From assembly GCA_964035545.1 (NCBI GenBank), contig OZ037767.1, positions 10,220,207 through 10,284,206 of the forward strand: a stretch of 64,000 bases of DNA, given 5' to 3'. A model generated the notes under the pieces. It saw only the letters and a list, made by a program, of their open reading frames with translations, had not been told where the DNA came from and did no database searches. The stretch comes from Bugula neritina (taxonomy: Eukaryota > Bryozoa > Gymnolaemata > Cheilostomatida > Bugulidae). The position numbers were made by a program, and so were the translations under genes. Positions 21,701 through 32,602 of the stretch are shown here, in pieces. Each line of letters begins with the position of its first letter. The first letter of the stretch is position 1.

Positions 21701-24278
21701 CAATTCCCTTTTCTTTATTCACTATAATCAGGAGGTAAATCAACACTAAAAACTGAAATAATGGTTTGCCAACTATTTTTGATAACTTTTTATACGTCCA
21801 TCACCATTTAAAATATTCTATTGCATAAAGCTACCCACTTTATTAAATGAATACAAATTCCTGACTTTCCATAAATCAATATCTGCTTGACTGTCAAAAC
21901 AAAGCAACAGGTCGAAGTTCAAACTTAGTTGGTTTAAGCCAGTCTGTCTTCTTTAACCCAAACTCTGTCTGACTGTATGTAACTTACACTTATCAAATAC
22001 TTACTTCTACTATTTTTATATTGCTATTTGAGCCTCTCTGTTCCAAGAGCTCTATACGTGAGTCACCCTTTAGTCCATGGACCACAGTCATAGGTTTGTT
22101 CCGGTCACACGGTTTATACTGTTGTCTGATCCAATCCAAGTCAAACATGTAACTCAGCTATGAAGTAGACCAGTACAACAGGCTGTATACACACTGGAAT
22201 ATCTTTTAGAGTTTGTATGTCAAAGCTGTTTAAAGACAAGCTATAGGAACTGCGTAAGCCATAATATACTACAGAAATAGAATATATTACTCTACATCAT
22301 ACTAGCGCAGGGGTGAGCAACTTCTTTTGCATGAGGGTCAAGTTCAGGGGTCAGCCAAAACAAAGGGCCACACGATTGTACACATTAAATTTTATTATAA
22401 TAAAGTAATTCGTTACCAATACTATACTGTGCTAATCAGAATGCATATAACAGTTTTCACTTATCTTAAGTATTAAAAGGGCCACTGAAAAATGGGCCAA
22501 AGACCACAGGTGGCCCTGGGACCCCCAGTTGCCCGCCCCTGTACTAGAATTATATCACACAAAGTGGTATTTTTCTCTAAGTGTGTGCAAAGTATGTGTG
22601 TGTGCTCGAGCACAAATGATATAACCTCTCAACTGTTTTACAGAGCTATTACTATGCAGGCAAAATGTGCCTTTATCTACTGTCAAAACTGACATGTAAA
22701 TATAGTACAAGACAATATGAGTTCAGCATTTTGTAAAAACTTACAAGGCATGACGATTCCAATTCAGCCTTTGTTCCATTAATAACATCTACAAAATAAT
22801 CCAGTTTAAAGAGTAAAGTGACTTGCAATGAATATCAAGTTAATACTTACAACACAGTGTAGACCCAATACTAAAAATATTTTGCTTGCGGGCTAAATGC
22901 ATTGGTTAGTATGATTTTTTCAATAAAGTTGCTTTGACAGCTTTTAATGTTTGATAAAAAAGTGATGAATATCAAAAAGTTTGCAAAGACAGTTTCTTTT
23001 CACAGCCAGGTCAAGGTGAAAGTTATTAAGATAGAGAAAGCTAATCAAGTCAGGCAATCCAACCAATATGCAAACTTTTGTTGGAAGTCATTACTTGATA
23101 TAATCAGCTAAATATGACCTGAATTAAAAAGAAATTGGTAAGAATAACAAATTAGTAGATCCAATTCTATCAGCTCCTAATTTTCAATATGTTTATAAAC
23201 ATATATTATTATAATAACTACCAAATTGCAAAATCTTCCATCTAATTATAATAGCGATTAACTCTTCAACAATAACTATGTTTGGTTATTTATTTAAATT
23301 ATAAAGATTTACTAAAATGCAATTACGAGTTAATTTAAATATAGAGTAAAGATTAGAAATAAAGAGATAAAGTTCAAAATCAAAACTCTTTGGTTTCCCT
23401 TTTTAACTAGCCTAAGTTCCGAAGGCTTGTAGCAAGATAATCCATATTTTAAAGTCAACTACCTAAGTAGGTTCACAATTTCAGTGAGTAAACAGAAAAG
23501 ATCTAAAGCCTTTACAAGTTATCGAGAGCTTGCATACAACTAATAGTGAAACAGATAACTTACTATAAAGTGTGAGAGAAGAACCTTGATTATAGGAGTT
23601 GTCTATCCCACGATGAACATAAGTGAGATAATAGTTGTATTTATTACAGCTCTGGCTGAGAGCCACTTGTGTTGCTGGAGATAGTTCGTTAGTCGTGTCC
23701 TTATCAGACGTCAGCTGCATATTCCCTGGGCGGATTGAACTGGTACCTGACTCACCACTACCAACACTAGACTTGGCACAAATCTCATCAGTCCCTTCAG
23801 AGCTGTTCTTTCTTTTCCGTGACACTTGGTCTGCTTACAGAAAAGTTATGAGACAACTTTTCTCATAATAAATTTGATTCTTTCATAAATTGTTCTTAAA
23901 TTGCACTGAATTAAAGTAGTTTTAAACAACTGCATGTTTTGATGGCACTTCTGTTATGTAAGTTTAAACAAATGCAATTTTATGCTCAAATTGAAGAACA
24001 GCCATATTCAGAAGCAGTGACATTTTGAGCACAAATTACTGGGAAAATTCTTTTCATGGGTTTGGATAATTATTACTAATTAAAAGAAGTACTTTTATTA
24101 AGCTAAAACAAGTGGTAATATATCAGTAATATCAGTAATATATCAGAAGAAAAAAGGAAATAGCATATATACCTGAGTGAGCAAGCTCGTTTGGGTGACT
24201 AAACTCTTTGAAATGCAGTGGATTTTTCCGGTAGCATTTGCTACCATACTTACATGCAGGTAAACCATCGTCACCCAT
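15726..24278 (-). CDS. TDP1: Tyrosyl-DNA phosphodiesterase 1 with N-terminal PBZ zinc finger (13 exons)
   Basis: TDP1 hydrolyses 3'-phosphotyrosyl links left by stalled topoisomerase I, in the nucleus. Exons (high to low): 24173-24278, 23564-23830, 22745-22788, 22005-22157, 21435-21591, 20899-21019, 20445-20523, 19616-19792, 18399-18514, 17515-17622, 16897-16993, 16444-16543, 15726-15796; all junctions are in phase and yield 531 residues (human 608). Both HKD-type active-site halves are present: YGVHHTKM gives H201 and K203 with N221 in TTANLIP, and SPHIKSYL gives H422 and K424 with N445 in [12 protein letters not shown]. The His/Lys-to-Asn spacings (18 and 21) equal those of the human enzyme, so the protein should be active. 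Residues 9-28 form a PBZ finger (C9, C15, H22, H28, with Y11, G12, R17, F26), the poly(ADP-ribose)-binding type known from APLF and CHFR. It replaces the long N-terminal region of human TDP1, which lacks it. The C-terminus ends [10 protein letters not shown]...FWNT. Confidence 0.95.
15880..15925. repeat. (CA)n microsatellite
   Basis: A run of CACACA with interruptions by GCATGCACGCTTGCACG, inside the last TDP1 intron. Confidence 0.7.
17338..17463. repeat. 13-bp tandem repeat in a TDP1 intron
   Basis: Copies of ATCACATGACCAC in two blocks (about 17338-17385 and 17412-17463). The array begins about 50 bp after the donor of the exon that carries the second active-site half. Confidence 0.85.
19060..19225 (+). 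repeat. Dispersed ~160-bp repeat, copy 3 (TDP1 intron)
   Basis: A more diverged copy of the repeat at 2172 and 4484. It keeps the order AAGCTGTGTTATAGATGAGAAAT, CAAGTTATG, CACCCACACCATAAAC, GAGCTTAGAATGTCA and CGTTGCTGCTCTTAAA. It lies between TDP1 exons 8 and 9. Confidence 0.5.
19895..20425. repeat. 44-bp minisatellite in a TDP1 intron
   Basis: About 12 copies of a 44-bp unit beginning TAGACAAAATACTATAGAGT and ending AGATAGTTGTG, with single-base variants (ACATAAGATG in later copies). Copy starts at 19945 and 19989 fix the period. It lies between TDP1 exons 7 and 8, 20 bp from the donor at 20444. Confidence 0.95.
21061..21412. repeat. (GTA)n/(GTG)n block followed by a GA-rich tract in a 415-bp TDP1 intron
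   Basis: 21061-21300 is a triplet run (GCAGTA, GTACTA, then GGT and AGT repeats); 21308-21412 is almost pure purine (GAGAGA, AGGGGAAGAG, poly-G). On the transcribed strand this reads as a pyrimidine tract of about 100 nt starting roughly 22 nt after the donor, followed by (TAC)n. Together they fill most of the intron between 21435 and 21019. Confidence 0.9.
22308..22541. mobile_element. hAT-type MITE with target-site duplication
   Basis: A 234-bp element with terminal inverted repeats CAGGGGTGAGCAACT and AGTTGCCCGCCCCTG, the classic CAGGGGTSGGCAA ends of animal hAT elements. The subterminal regions also pair (GGGCCACA... and ...GGTGGCCC). The flanking 8 bp, TACTAGCG (22300-22307) and TACTAGAA (22542-22549), match at the first six positions, as expected for a slightly decayed 8-bp hAT duplication. 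No transposase is encoded, so it is non-autonomous. It sits in the TDP1 intron between exons 3 and 4. Confidence 0.88.
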
Positions 24279-24279
24279 T

Positions 24280-27130
24280 TTAACCTACCACACACAAAAA
24301 CAAACCTATATATATTATATAACATGTATTGACTATACATCATCTTATGAGATAATGAATGAGCCATGCTTGAATTAAATAGAAGAAATATAAGTTATAC
24401 TTAATACTCTTAAGTAGGTTTAAAACCAAAATTTGTATGTTGATATGTAATCAAAGCTGAAAAAACTTCATTGTAAAACTAAATTACAATAATTAAAATA
24501 AATTTATTTGGTTGTAAATGATAATTTCATAGCCATGCTATACACTAAATTAATACATCCAATGATAACATTACTTTCTATTCCAGTACAGTTTATGCTG
24601 CGACACATGTAACAAACGCTACTTGGTCTTCAAATTATAATAAAGAAAGTCAGGCTCTCAGCATTGTGTGTGCAGCTAGAGAAATAAGTCTATGAACAGG
24701 AATCTGCGTTGAAAAGATTGGTTCCCAAACAATAACGGATAATTATCCCATCTTCGGCTCCAAAGCATTATTTAGCTTCATACTAAAAGCCTGAGAAAAG
24801 ACTAAAGAGTAGAATTCACCCTATTTTCACGCCATTACATATGTCAGCTATGAAAGATTTGACTCCTATCTGCAGTGGCAATAGTTGCACAATGCATGAA
24901 ATCATAAAAAAATTATTGCACTATCAGTGTTTGCACTCAAAACATATTTAAAATGACAATCACAATAGTTAGACTCACAGTTGTATACTAAATGAACTGT
25001 TGCATATTAGTAAAGCTTAATGATGCAGGCAATTAATATTATATTAATATTATTATATTATTTATAATAAAAAGTTGAATAATAATATTATTAGTTTGGT
25101 AAACCCTACAATTAATATAATTTTCTGTGCCATATTGATATACATTTAGCTTTACACTAGATAACCGTTAGGATTCAGCACTTGAAAATACTTAAAATTA
25201 AATAACCACAAGAAGCAGAAACCCTGAAACATGGTGTCATCTCAGTTAGACGTCTCCCAGTTAGACGCTAGGCTAAATTTCTTACTTGGACGCTTCCCAG
25301 TTAGATGCTATTTATTTATTTTAGTGCAGTATGCATATTTTTATGCGCAATTTATTTTAATTTGAACATTTTTCAAGTATATATGTATATTTAAATAAAT
25401 TCTAGATTACTAGATTACCTTTAATCTTGAAATAAATTCCTTTGATCTGCATTAACTTATTAAGTTTGCATTTTTTATACTTCTTGTAGCTTGAAAAAAT
25501 ATTTCATTAACAAGTATTCATTAGAAATAATGTCTATTATTAATATATTACTGATTCTTTGACCCACATAAATCTGTGAAAATTAGAATATTATTACAGA
25601 TAATTCATATTAACTATTATTTCATGCTCAGTAATCAATAAAACAGTTATATAAGTATGTATAGGTATACTACTATATATATTTTACTAAAACAAAATAG
25701 GTCTAAAAGCGTTCATGTGGGAAGCATTTATCTCGGATGAAATCTGACACACAAGTGACACAGTCACTTGCCTTGCGTGCAAACTGAGACACCACACTAT
25801 TATTATCATAATAATCACTTAGAAATTTTATATTAATATTGTAACAGCATAATATTAATTATAATATAAATTACAAATATCCATATTTGCATTCTTGGTA
25901 ATCATAATCATGATAGCGATCTCCATACTGATATTCACTTTCAGATTGAGATGAAATTTAAATTTATTACAATTATCATATTCATTATTATAATTAGAAT
26001 TATAATAAATATAATAATATAATTAACTTTAAGCACTCATTTTAAGTTCAACAACTTGAATTACAAATTCTACCATACTCATAGATATAATGATAATACA
26101 ATGATAAACATAAAGTAAAAGTTGAACATAAAGCTAAACTTAAAGATAAAACTAAAAGTAAAACTCAAAGTCAAAATTAATTTAATAATTAATAAATTAT
26201 AAAAGATAATGATAAAATTAAGTGCACACAATCATATTCATTTATCATTATAAATCTCATTTATTACTATTAGAATTATTAGACACAATTTCAATTGATG
26301 AAATAGATATTAATACTTTAATAGTGTCAATGGTATTACATTAAAAAAACATTTATTAATATGATTATCATTATGAATATGGTAACGGCCACTGGTGGTT
26401 AAAAAATAAACGTTCGAAGTCTAGAGCACCGGAATGATATAATACAGAGCAAAGCTTCGCTCGTTACATCTTTGAACTGAGCCTGAGCCTTTTTATCAGG
26501 AGCTCAGGGTTGCGGGTGACTAATTGCAGAAGTTTCCGATTCTCAAGTTTAGTGTTAGGTCCCTCAGCTCCAAACTTGAGAGCTCAAATCACTGAACTCT
26601 AAATGGTCTTGTTTAGTTCACTAGCCCAAACTGCTCCACTCTTTCACCCCCAAGTTTGGAGCTGCTTTTAAAACAGTGTAATAGGCTGTAGGACTAGGAG
26701 CATCAATTAATTTGTATCGTCTTCTCGTTGAACTTGACATGGTACTCATAATGTTTGAGTGTACATAGTATTACCATTACGGCATTAGTATTACTATTAG
26801 TTGTAAAACTGAAAGTAAAAACTAAAAAGGTTCAGGTTGGGTAACTTCAAGTTACTAATTTGTGCATTATCGTTAAGTCTTTTTGACTGACTGCAGACAA
26901 GCATAAGCTTTCTAAAGTGTAAGGAAAAAAGTTATTGTAAGATAATTTAAATTTATGTTATCAAGTATTACTATTACTATTAGTATTACTATTACTTTTA
27001 CTATTAGTATTAGTATTAGTGTTACTGTTAGTATTGATAATCATAATGATAATGGCTGCACCTACACTTACAGTTACTGGCAATACTATTAGTATTACTA
27101 ATAGTAATACTAATAGTACTTACATCAAAA
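24280..27130. other. Intergenic spacer, low complexity
   Basis: No gene is recognised. About 25000-26380 is irregular A/T-rich repeat (TAATATTA, ATTATAATTAGAATTATAAT, AAACTTAAAGATAAAACT steps). A short motif CCCAGTTAGACGC occurs three times at 25243-25310. Around 26569-26664 AGCTCCAAACTTG and CAAGTTTGGAGCT form a loose inverted pair. 26940-27120 is a TATTAGTATTAC run. Confidence 0.65.
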
Positions 27131-27299
27131 TCAATGGTGTCATCACGCTAGACCGCCTAGGGATGGCTGGGCGTTATAGGAGTGCCTCAATTTTTGAACA
27201 TACTTCTATCCTAAGGACATTGTTCCTGGATACAGTCCCCTGGGTTGGGCATTGGGTACAAAGAGGGTTCATCAACTCGTCCAGTGGTTGAGAGGTAAT

Positions 27300-27925
27300 A
27301 ACAGTAGAGATGGTTGGTTGTTTCTATTTCTTCAGATTCCGTATTGTACAGGGAGAAAACTGTTATGGAAACAGTTGTCAGTTGTGGGAATAGACGGTGG
27401 TTCACTTTTGGTGGTAGCTCTTGTCTGGACTGAGGCCAGAGGTTGACTCATAATTTTATCATAAGATGTGCTGAGAGTAAGATGTGATTCCTCTTTCGAG
27501 AGTATCTTGTGCAGCAGTTTCACTCGAGAGCTCTTCCGTTGCACATCCAGCTGTAGTTGCGTTTCTCATTGGCCTCTGAGACCTCTCTTTTGCCCTTTAA
27601 TTCACTGATCATTCTCACCCCTTGATTCGGAACCATTTCTAGAGCCTCTATCTTTCTGTTTGAGCATGGGTCCCAGGCACATGAGGCATGTTCTAAGTGA
27701 GGACAGCAGATAGACTTAAAAGCTATTAGTTGCTCAGTAGAGAGCTCTTTTGATTCTACCAATTTGCTTTCTTGCACTACATATTTTGTTGGCTATGTGG
27801 TACGTGAACTTCATGTCTGACTGTAGTATCACTCCTAGGTATTTTCTTTGATCTGTTTGCTCTGGTACCGTATTATTCATTGTATACTGTAGGAATGTGC
27901 CCCGAGAAAAAAGAAAACTCATGAA
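27300..27925 (-). pseudogene. Decayed non-LTR retrotransposon, 3' end of reverse transcriptase ORF
   Basis: Three minus-strand frames, in order 27922-27734, 27777-27520 and 27544-27332, carry adjoining pieces of the C-terminal part of a CR1/Jockey-like LINE reverse transcriptase ORF. They include QRKYLGVILQSDMKF, then FKSICCPHLEHASCAWDP with RKIEALEMV, then RVKLLHKILSKEES and the terminal NCFHNSFLP. These are the usual order of motifs after the polymerase palm (KYLGV, LEYAS.vWdP, kiE.vQ, LLhKI, nSFfPr). Frame changes between the pieces and the missing upstream palm and endonuclease show it is dead and 5'-truncated. A TATTAGTATTAC low-complexity run starts downstream at about 27120. Confidence 0.85.
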
Positions 27926-27929
27926 TGTG

Positions 27930-29290
27930 TGTTAAGCACCTTAATCGCACGTTGGGTTTATCCCACAGCTCCTGTTTTGGGTACCAAAAAACGGCCCACT
28001 GGGCACTCTCTGTTTGAGCACGTGAGCCCGATAAAGCAGGCTCGTGTCTTTTACTCATTTAAAGTTCGAAAACATGTTGAGGACATTTTGTTCCCGAAGC
28101 CTTTAATCATTCGATTTACCGGATAAAACCATGCACATCGAGTGTCAGCTATCCTGAGAGAAACATCAGGGGAACCAGCTACTAGGCAGTCTTTCACCCA
28201 TATGCTTAAGTTTGGTGATCGATGTGAATCGCTGTGAGCCTTCACCAGAGTCCTCTCTGGCTTGGCCTTGCTCAAGCATAGTTGACCACCTTTTGGTTCT
28301 AAGAATAATAGTGATAGTGATAGCTATAATCATAGTCATAGTTATAATGATAATTACTTTTGAGTTGTAACCTTCAACTTAAACTTGTTTAAACTTGAAG
28401 GTCTGTTGTCATTGAGGTTGGCTATTGTTAGTGTTACTCTAGATGTATGTCATACTTTTGGCACAAAAATAAGTTATCACAGTAAATATGTACAAGATTA
28501 AGTATTTCATACTGATACTTATATTCATACTTAACTGTTTAGACGATAAAATTAGTTGTAAAATATTAATCTGTTATTATCATTATGATTATGCAATACT
28601 AATACTTCTAATTATACTAATCAAAAGTCAAATGTTGGTCATGGCAAAATGGAAACTGCTTAAACTGCAAATAAAAATCGTGATCAGGTATAAATTAAAC
28701 TTGCAATGACAAGGCTAGAGGCTAGATTTTACTCCCAATACTTATACTACTTTAGCAACATTTCAGATTTTAGACTTTTCAAATTTCAAGACTTTAACAA
28801 CCAAGACTCTGGTTAGGGCAATTTTAGAAATCTAATCACATTGTTAACATTGTTGATTAATGATGGTCTAAGCTTAACTGAAATCAAATCATAGTTATAT
28901 TTAAAAGTTGGCCAAATCAAATCAATTCTTTTGTAAAAGACATTGAGTCAAGATACGCTGTGGCCTCAAATCAACCAGAGTCAATTTGGATTGACTTGCA
29001 AGTCTTTAAAACAAGTCAATATGTGCCATAATTGCATATTTATATAGATTTTTTAAAAAAATTCAAATTAGCTGCATGCATTCTGGAGAGTAAATGAAAT
29101 GATAATTTTTTTTGAAGGGTTGAGAAAAGTGTCTTATGACTTAAACAAATTAGTAGCTATAAGTTGAACAAACAATTCAGTTTATTATTTATGATCCAAG
29201 TTCACTTTAAGATGTGCTCATTACTTTAACAGAAGGTTCTGGTACTTAAATTATTATGAAGTATCAAATGGTCAGAAATTTGTTATAACT
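27930..29290. other. Gene-poor stretch, nothing recognised
   Basis: 27930-28280 has higher GC and several short open frames but no recognisable domain; it could be another piece of an unidentified element next to the LINE fragment. 28290-28700 returns to GATAATGATAAT and TATTAG-type low complexity. 28700-29290 is plain AT-rich DNA. Confidence 0.5.
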
Positions 29291-29324
29291 GCATTTCATA
29301 TGTTTATAATCAAGCATTTAGCCA

Positions 29325-29585
29325 TTATTCTTTCTCATATGCCCACAAAAGGCTCACATAGGTCTATAATTTGCTCTCACGCCCTTGTTGTTAGTGCTCT
29401 TAGGTCTATTATTTGGTCTCACACTTATTATTCATTCCCATACTCTTATTTCTCCCTCTTTTATGCTCATTATTCAGTCCCATACTTTCATTAGGCACTC
29501 TCATATTCCTATCATTGGCTCTTCTATAGTCATTCTCTTATGCTTATTATTCTCTCTCATACCCCTATTACTGTACTTGCTCTTG
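29325..29585. repeat. Degenerate pyrimidine-rich tandem repeat
   Basis: Repeats of a loose unit around CTCATACTTATTATTC, with T/C far exceeding A/G. The plus-strand open frames here are an effect of this composition. Confidence 0.55.
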
Positions 29586-30566
29586 CGCCTGATTCTGACT
29601 CAATAGTATTTGTGTACACATCACAATATTTGAGCATATGCCAGTTTACTCAGTTCACACTTTTTTGTTGAAGCCAGTTTTGGAAAGTAATAAAATATCC
29701 TAGGGCTTAGATCAGGAGTGTCTAAGCTTTTCAGAGCAAGAGCTAAAGAAGTAGAATATTCCATTGTGAAGGCTACAAATTGCAAAATTCAGTTTGAGCT
29801 CGTGGCTACAGCACCAGGTTTTTCAAGTTAGTTTGCTCCAAATTCACATCAATAATTACACAATGGCATCCTAATAACAATCACAGGCTGCATGTTTTTT
29901 AGCATGTATAGAAATAAAGCATTTACATTGAGTGGTTTTCCTTCTCCAATTCATATACAGAGCAAAATAATTTTATATATGTTGTGCGTTTGAGGCCAAT
30001 ATAAGTGTTAAACAGGCAGGCTTAAACGATCAAAGTGTTGTATGTACAATCTTACATGCAGTATAATTTTAGAATAGCATAATTTAAAAGGGAAACTCTG
30101 TCCAAAAATAGCTTTTTGAATAATTTTAAAGCAATTTCTATTTTACTTGAGCTAATTACTGCTATAAGTTAAAAGTAATATGCTTCAGTGGTCATTGCTG
30201 TATTATCCTACAATAGGTTTGAAACAATAAATAGAAGTCTTTTCTTACAATCCTATGTAATAGCATTTCATTTGAGTAAATAGTAATTTTCTGTAAACTA
30301 ATCAACAATAACCTTTTGACAGGTTGCAACCAAGTTTGCATTTAAGATTAAATTTTCTTACGCTGACACCCACAAAAATTGGGTGGTAGTAAATATAATT
30401 TAAGTATAAATATGGCCTACATAGCTAATTTATATTTTTAGAAGCGGGGTCAATATAAGTTTATTTTTATTTTTATTTGTGCTTCGATTAGCAAGTCATT
30501 GGTTACAGGCACTGCACAGAATGAAGTTTAGCAGTTCTAACTAGTGTATGCAAAGGAATGCCCATG

Positions 30567-32145
30567 ACACACTACAGTCGAAACTCGACTGTGGCGGCCA
30601 TTTTGAAGCTGCTCGCGCATACCTTCAACGTCACTTCCTACTTTTAGCTGGTCACACTACAGTTCACTACGAACGATGAAAGCTAACTGTCTCTAGTCTC
30701 GCAGTAAACTTTTAAACCAATAGGAATGCGATAAATCAGTTTCTGCAGTATCCACACTAACCAACAATTAAATTTAGCGCAATTTTTTGAGATTTACTAG
30801 CATAATTTAATAAGATTTTCTAGTTATTTTTATTCTAATTTACTAGCTTCAATTATTCAAAATTACTAGCTTTATTTAATGATATTACTTAGCTTTATTC
30901 AAGCTCATTCACTAGCCTAAAGAACTAAATAGTACGCTAATAAAATTCAACCAAATTAGAAAAACTAAATATGCAGATAAAATTCAGCAAAATTTATCTA
31001 ATGAATACTTATTTTCATGATTTATTGAAACTTTCATACATAACGTCATCATAATTATTTTAAAAGTAAAATAATATAATTTTCGAAGAACCAAATCAAA
31101 TAATAATGCTCGCTAGTAGCACGTGAAAAAAGTAAAAGCACTTATGGGGCTGCCACACTACAGTCAAAACGGCCATCTTGAACGCGTTTTCGAGGCTAAG
31201 CGATGACCTCTGTGACGTCACAACTGTCTGATTTCTGAACGCAACTGTCAGTTTTTCGCGATGCGATGAAAGTTCAACATGTCGAACTGTCATCGCTGAA
31301 GTTGAGCGATCAGCCAATCACTGACTGGCCAGGTAAACCCTGATTGGTTAAGTGCTTTTACTTTTTCCACGTGCTACTAGCGAGCATTATTATTTGATTT
31401 GGTTCTTCGAAAATTATATTAATTTACTTTTAAAATAATTATGATGAAGTTATGTATGAAAATTTCAATAAATCATGAAAATAAGTATTTATTAGATAAA
31501 TTTTGCTAAATTTTATCTGCATAATTATTTAGTTTTTCTAATTTGGTTGAATTTTATTAGCGTACTATTTAGTTCTTTAGGCTAGTGAATGAGCTTGAAT
31601 AAAGCTAAGTAATATCATTAAATGAAGCTAGTAATTTTGAATAATTGAAGCTAGTAAATTAGAATAAAAATAACTAGAAAATCTTATTAAATTATGCTAG
31701 TAAATCTCAAAAAATTGCGCTAAGATTAATTGTTGGTTACTGTGGATACTGCAGAAACTGGTTTATGGCATTCCTATTGGTTTAAAAGTTTACTGCGAGA
31801 CTAGAGACAGTTAGCTTTCATCGTTCGTAGTGAACTGTAGTGTGACCAGCAAAAAGTAGGACGTGACGTTGAAGGCATGCGCAAGCAGCTTCAAAATGGC
31901 CGCCACAGTCGCGTTTCTACTGTAGTGTGTTATGCCCATTAACCAATCAGGGTTTATCTGGCCAGTCAGTGATTGGCTGATCGCTCAACTTCAGCGATGA
32001 CAGTTCGACATGTCGAACTTTCATCGCATCGCTAAAAACTGACAGTTGCGTTCAGAAATCAGACAGTTGTGACGTCACAGAGGTCATCGCTTAGCCTCGA
32101 AAACGCGTTCAAGATGGCCGTTTCGACTGTAGTGTGGCAGCCCCA
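30567..32145. mobile_element. Large nested inverted-repeat (foldback-type) element, order B-A-B'-A'
   Basis: Four blocks: B 30567-31144, A 31145-31348, B' 31349-31930 (reverse complement of B) and A' 31941-32145 (reverse complement of A). B and B' are about 580 bp and nearly perfect, including ACACACTACAG at the outer edge and GCTCGCTAGTAGCACGTG at the inner edge. A and A' are about 204 bp and share GACCTCTGTGACGTCACA and GAAGTTGAGCGATC. The outer ends of the whole unit read CACACTACAGTCGAAAC and its complement, so they too form a terminal inverted repeat. Further internal copies of CACACTACAG occur. No ORF is present. A TTA/TAA next to several ends would fit a 3-bp target duplication of the PIF/Harbinger kind, but this is tentative. 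Confidence 0.85.
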
Positions 32146-32575
32146 TAATGAAATAATAAATACAATATTTGAAACGGCCAATTCTCTATAGCTGCTTCAC
32201 ATCAGTGTTGCAGGATTATGTTTGTTACAAGATACCTATATTTCACAAGGAAGCCCTAGCTCATATAAATTACGTAATCAGAAATACCCATAGTTATTAA
32301 CTATAGGAGTAACACTTCAATTTTACATAATCAGTAAGAAAGCCATAGCTATTAGTAGAAAGGCATGCATTGGAAGCCTGTTATTATACTTAATACAAAG
32401 AAAAGCATCTGGCTATTAATAGAAAAGTACGAAAATATTAGGATTCTTGTAGGTTTACTGGGGGTGTACACAATTTTACTCAATGGGTAGTGATAATCTG
32501 GCAACCTCTGAGTGTACTTCAGGTAGAAAGTGCTCAAAAATGAGGTAATCACTTGAATTACTTGCTTTTCATTTT

Positions 32576-32577
32576 AG
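32576..32577 (+). promoter_or_regulatory. Splice-acceptor-like site upstream of the ankyrin/SOCS start codon
   Basis: CTTGCTTTTCATTTTAG ends at 32577, 25 nt before the ATG. It is a good 3' splice site and implies either a 5' UTR intron or a spliced-leader addition site. Confidence 0.5.
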
Positions 32578-32602
32578 GAAGTTCCCTAATTACAAAGTCA
32601 AA

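Noticed and set aside
29300-29606. Two overlapping plus-strand frames with SHTYYSFPYS-like peptides
   Set aside because: An effect of a pyrimidine-rich degenerate tandem repeat.
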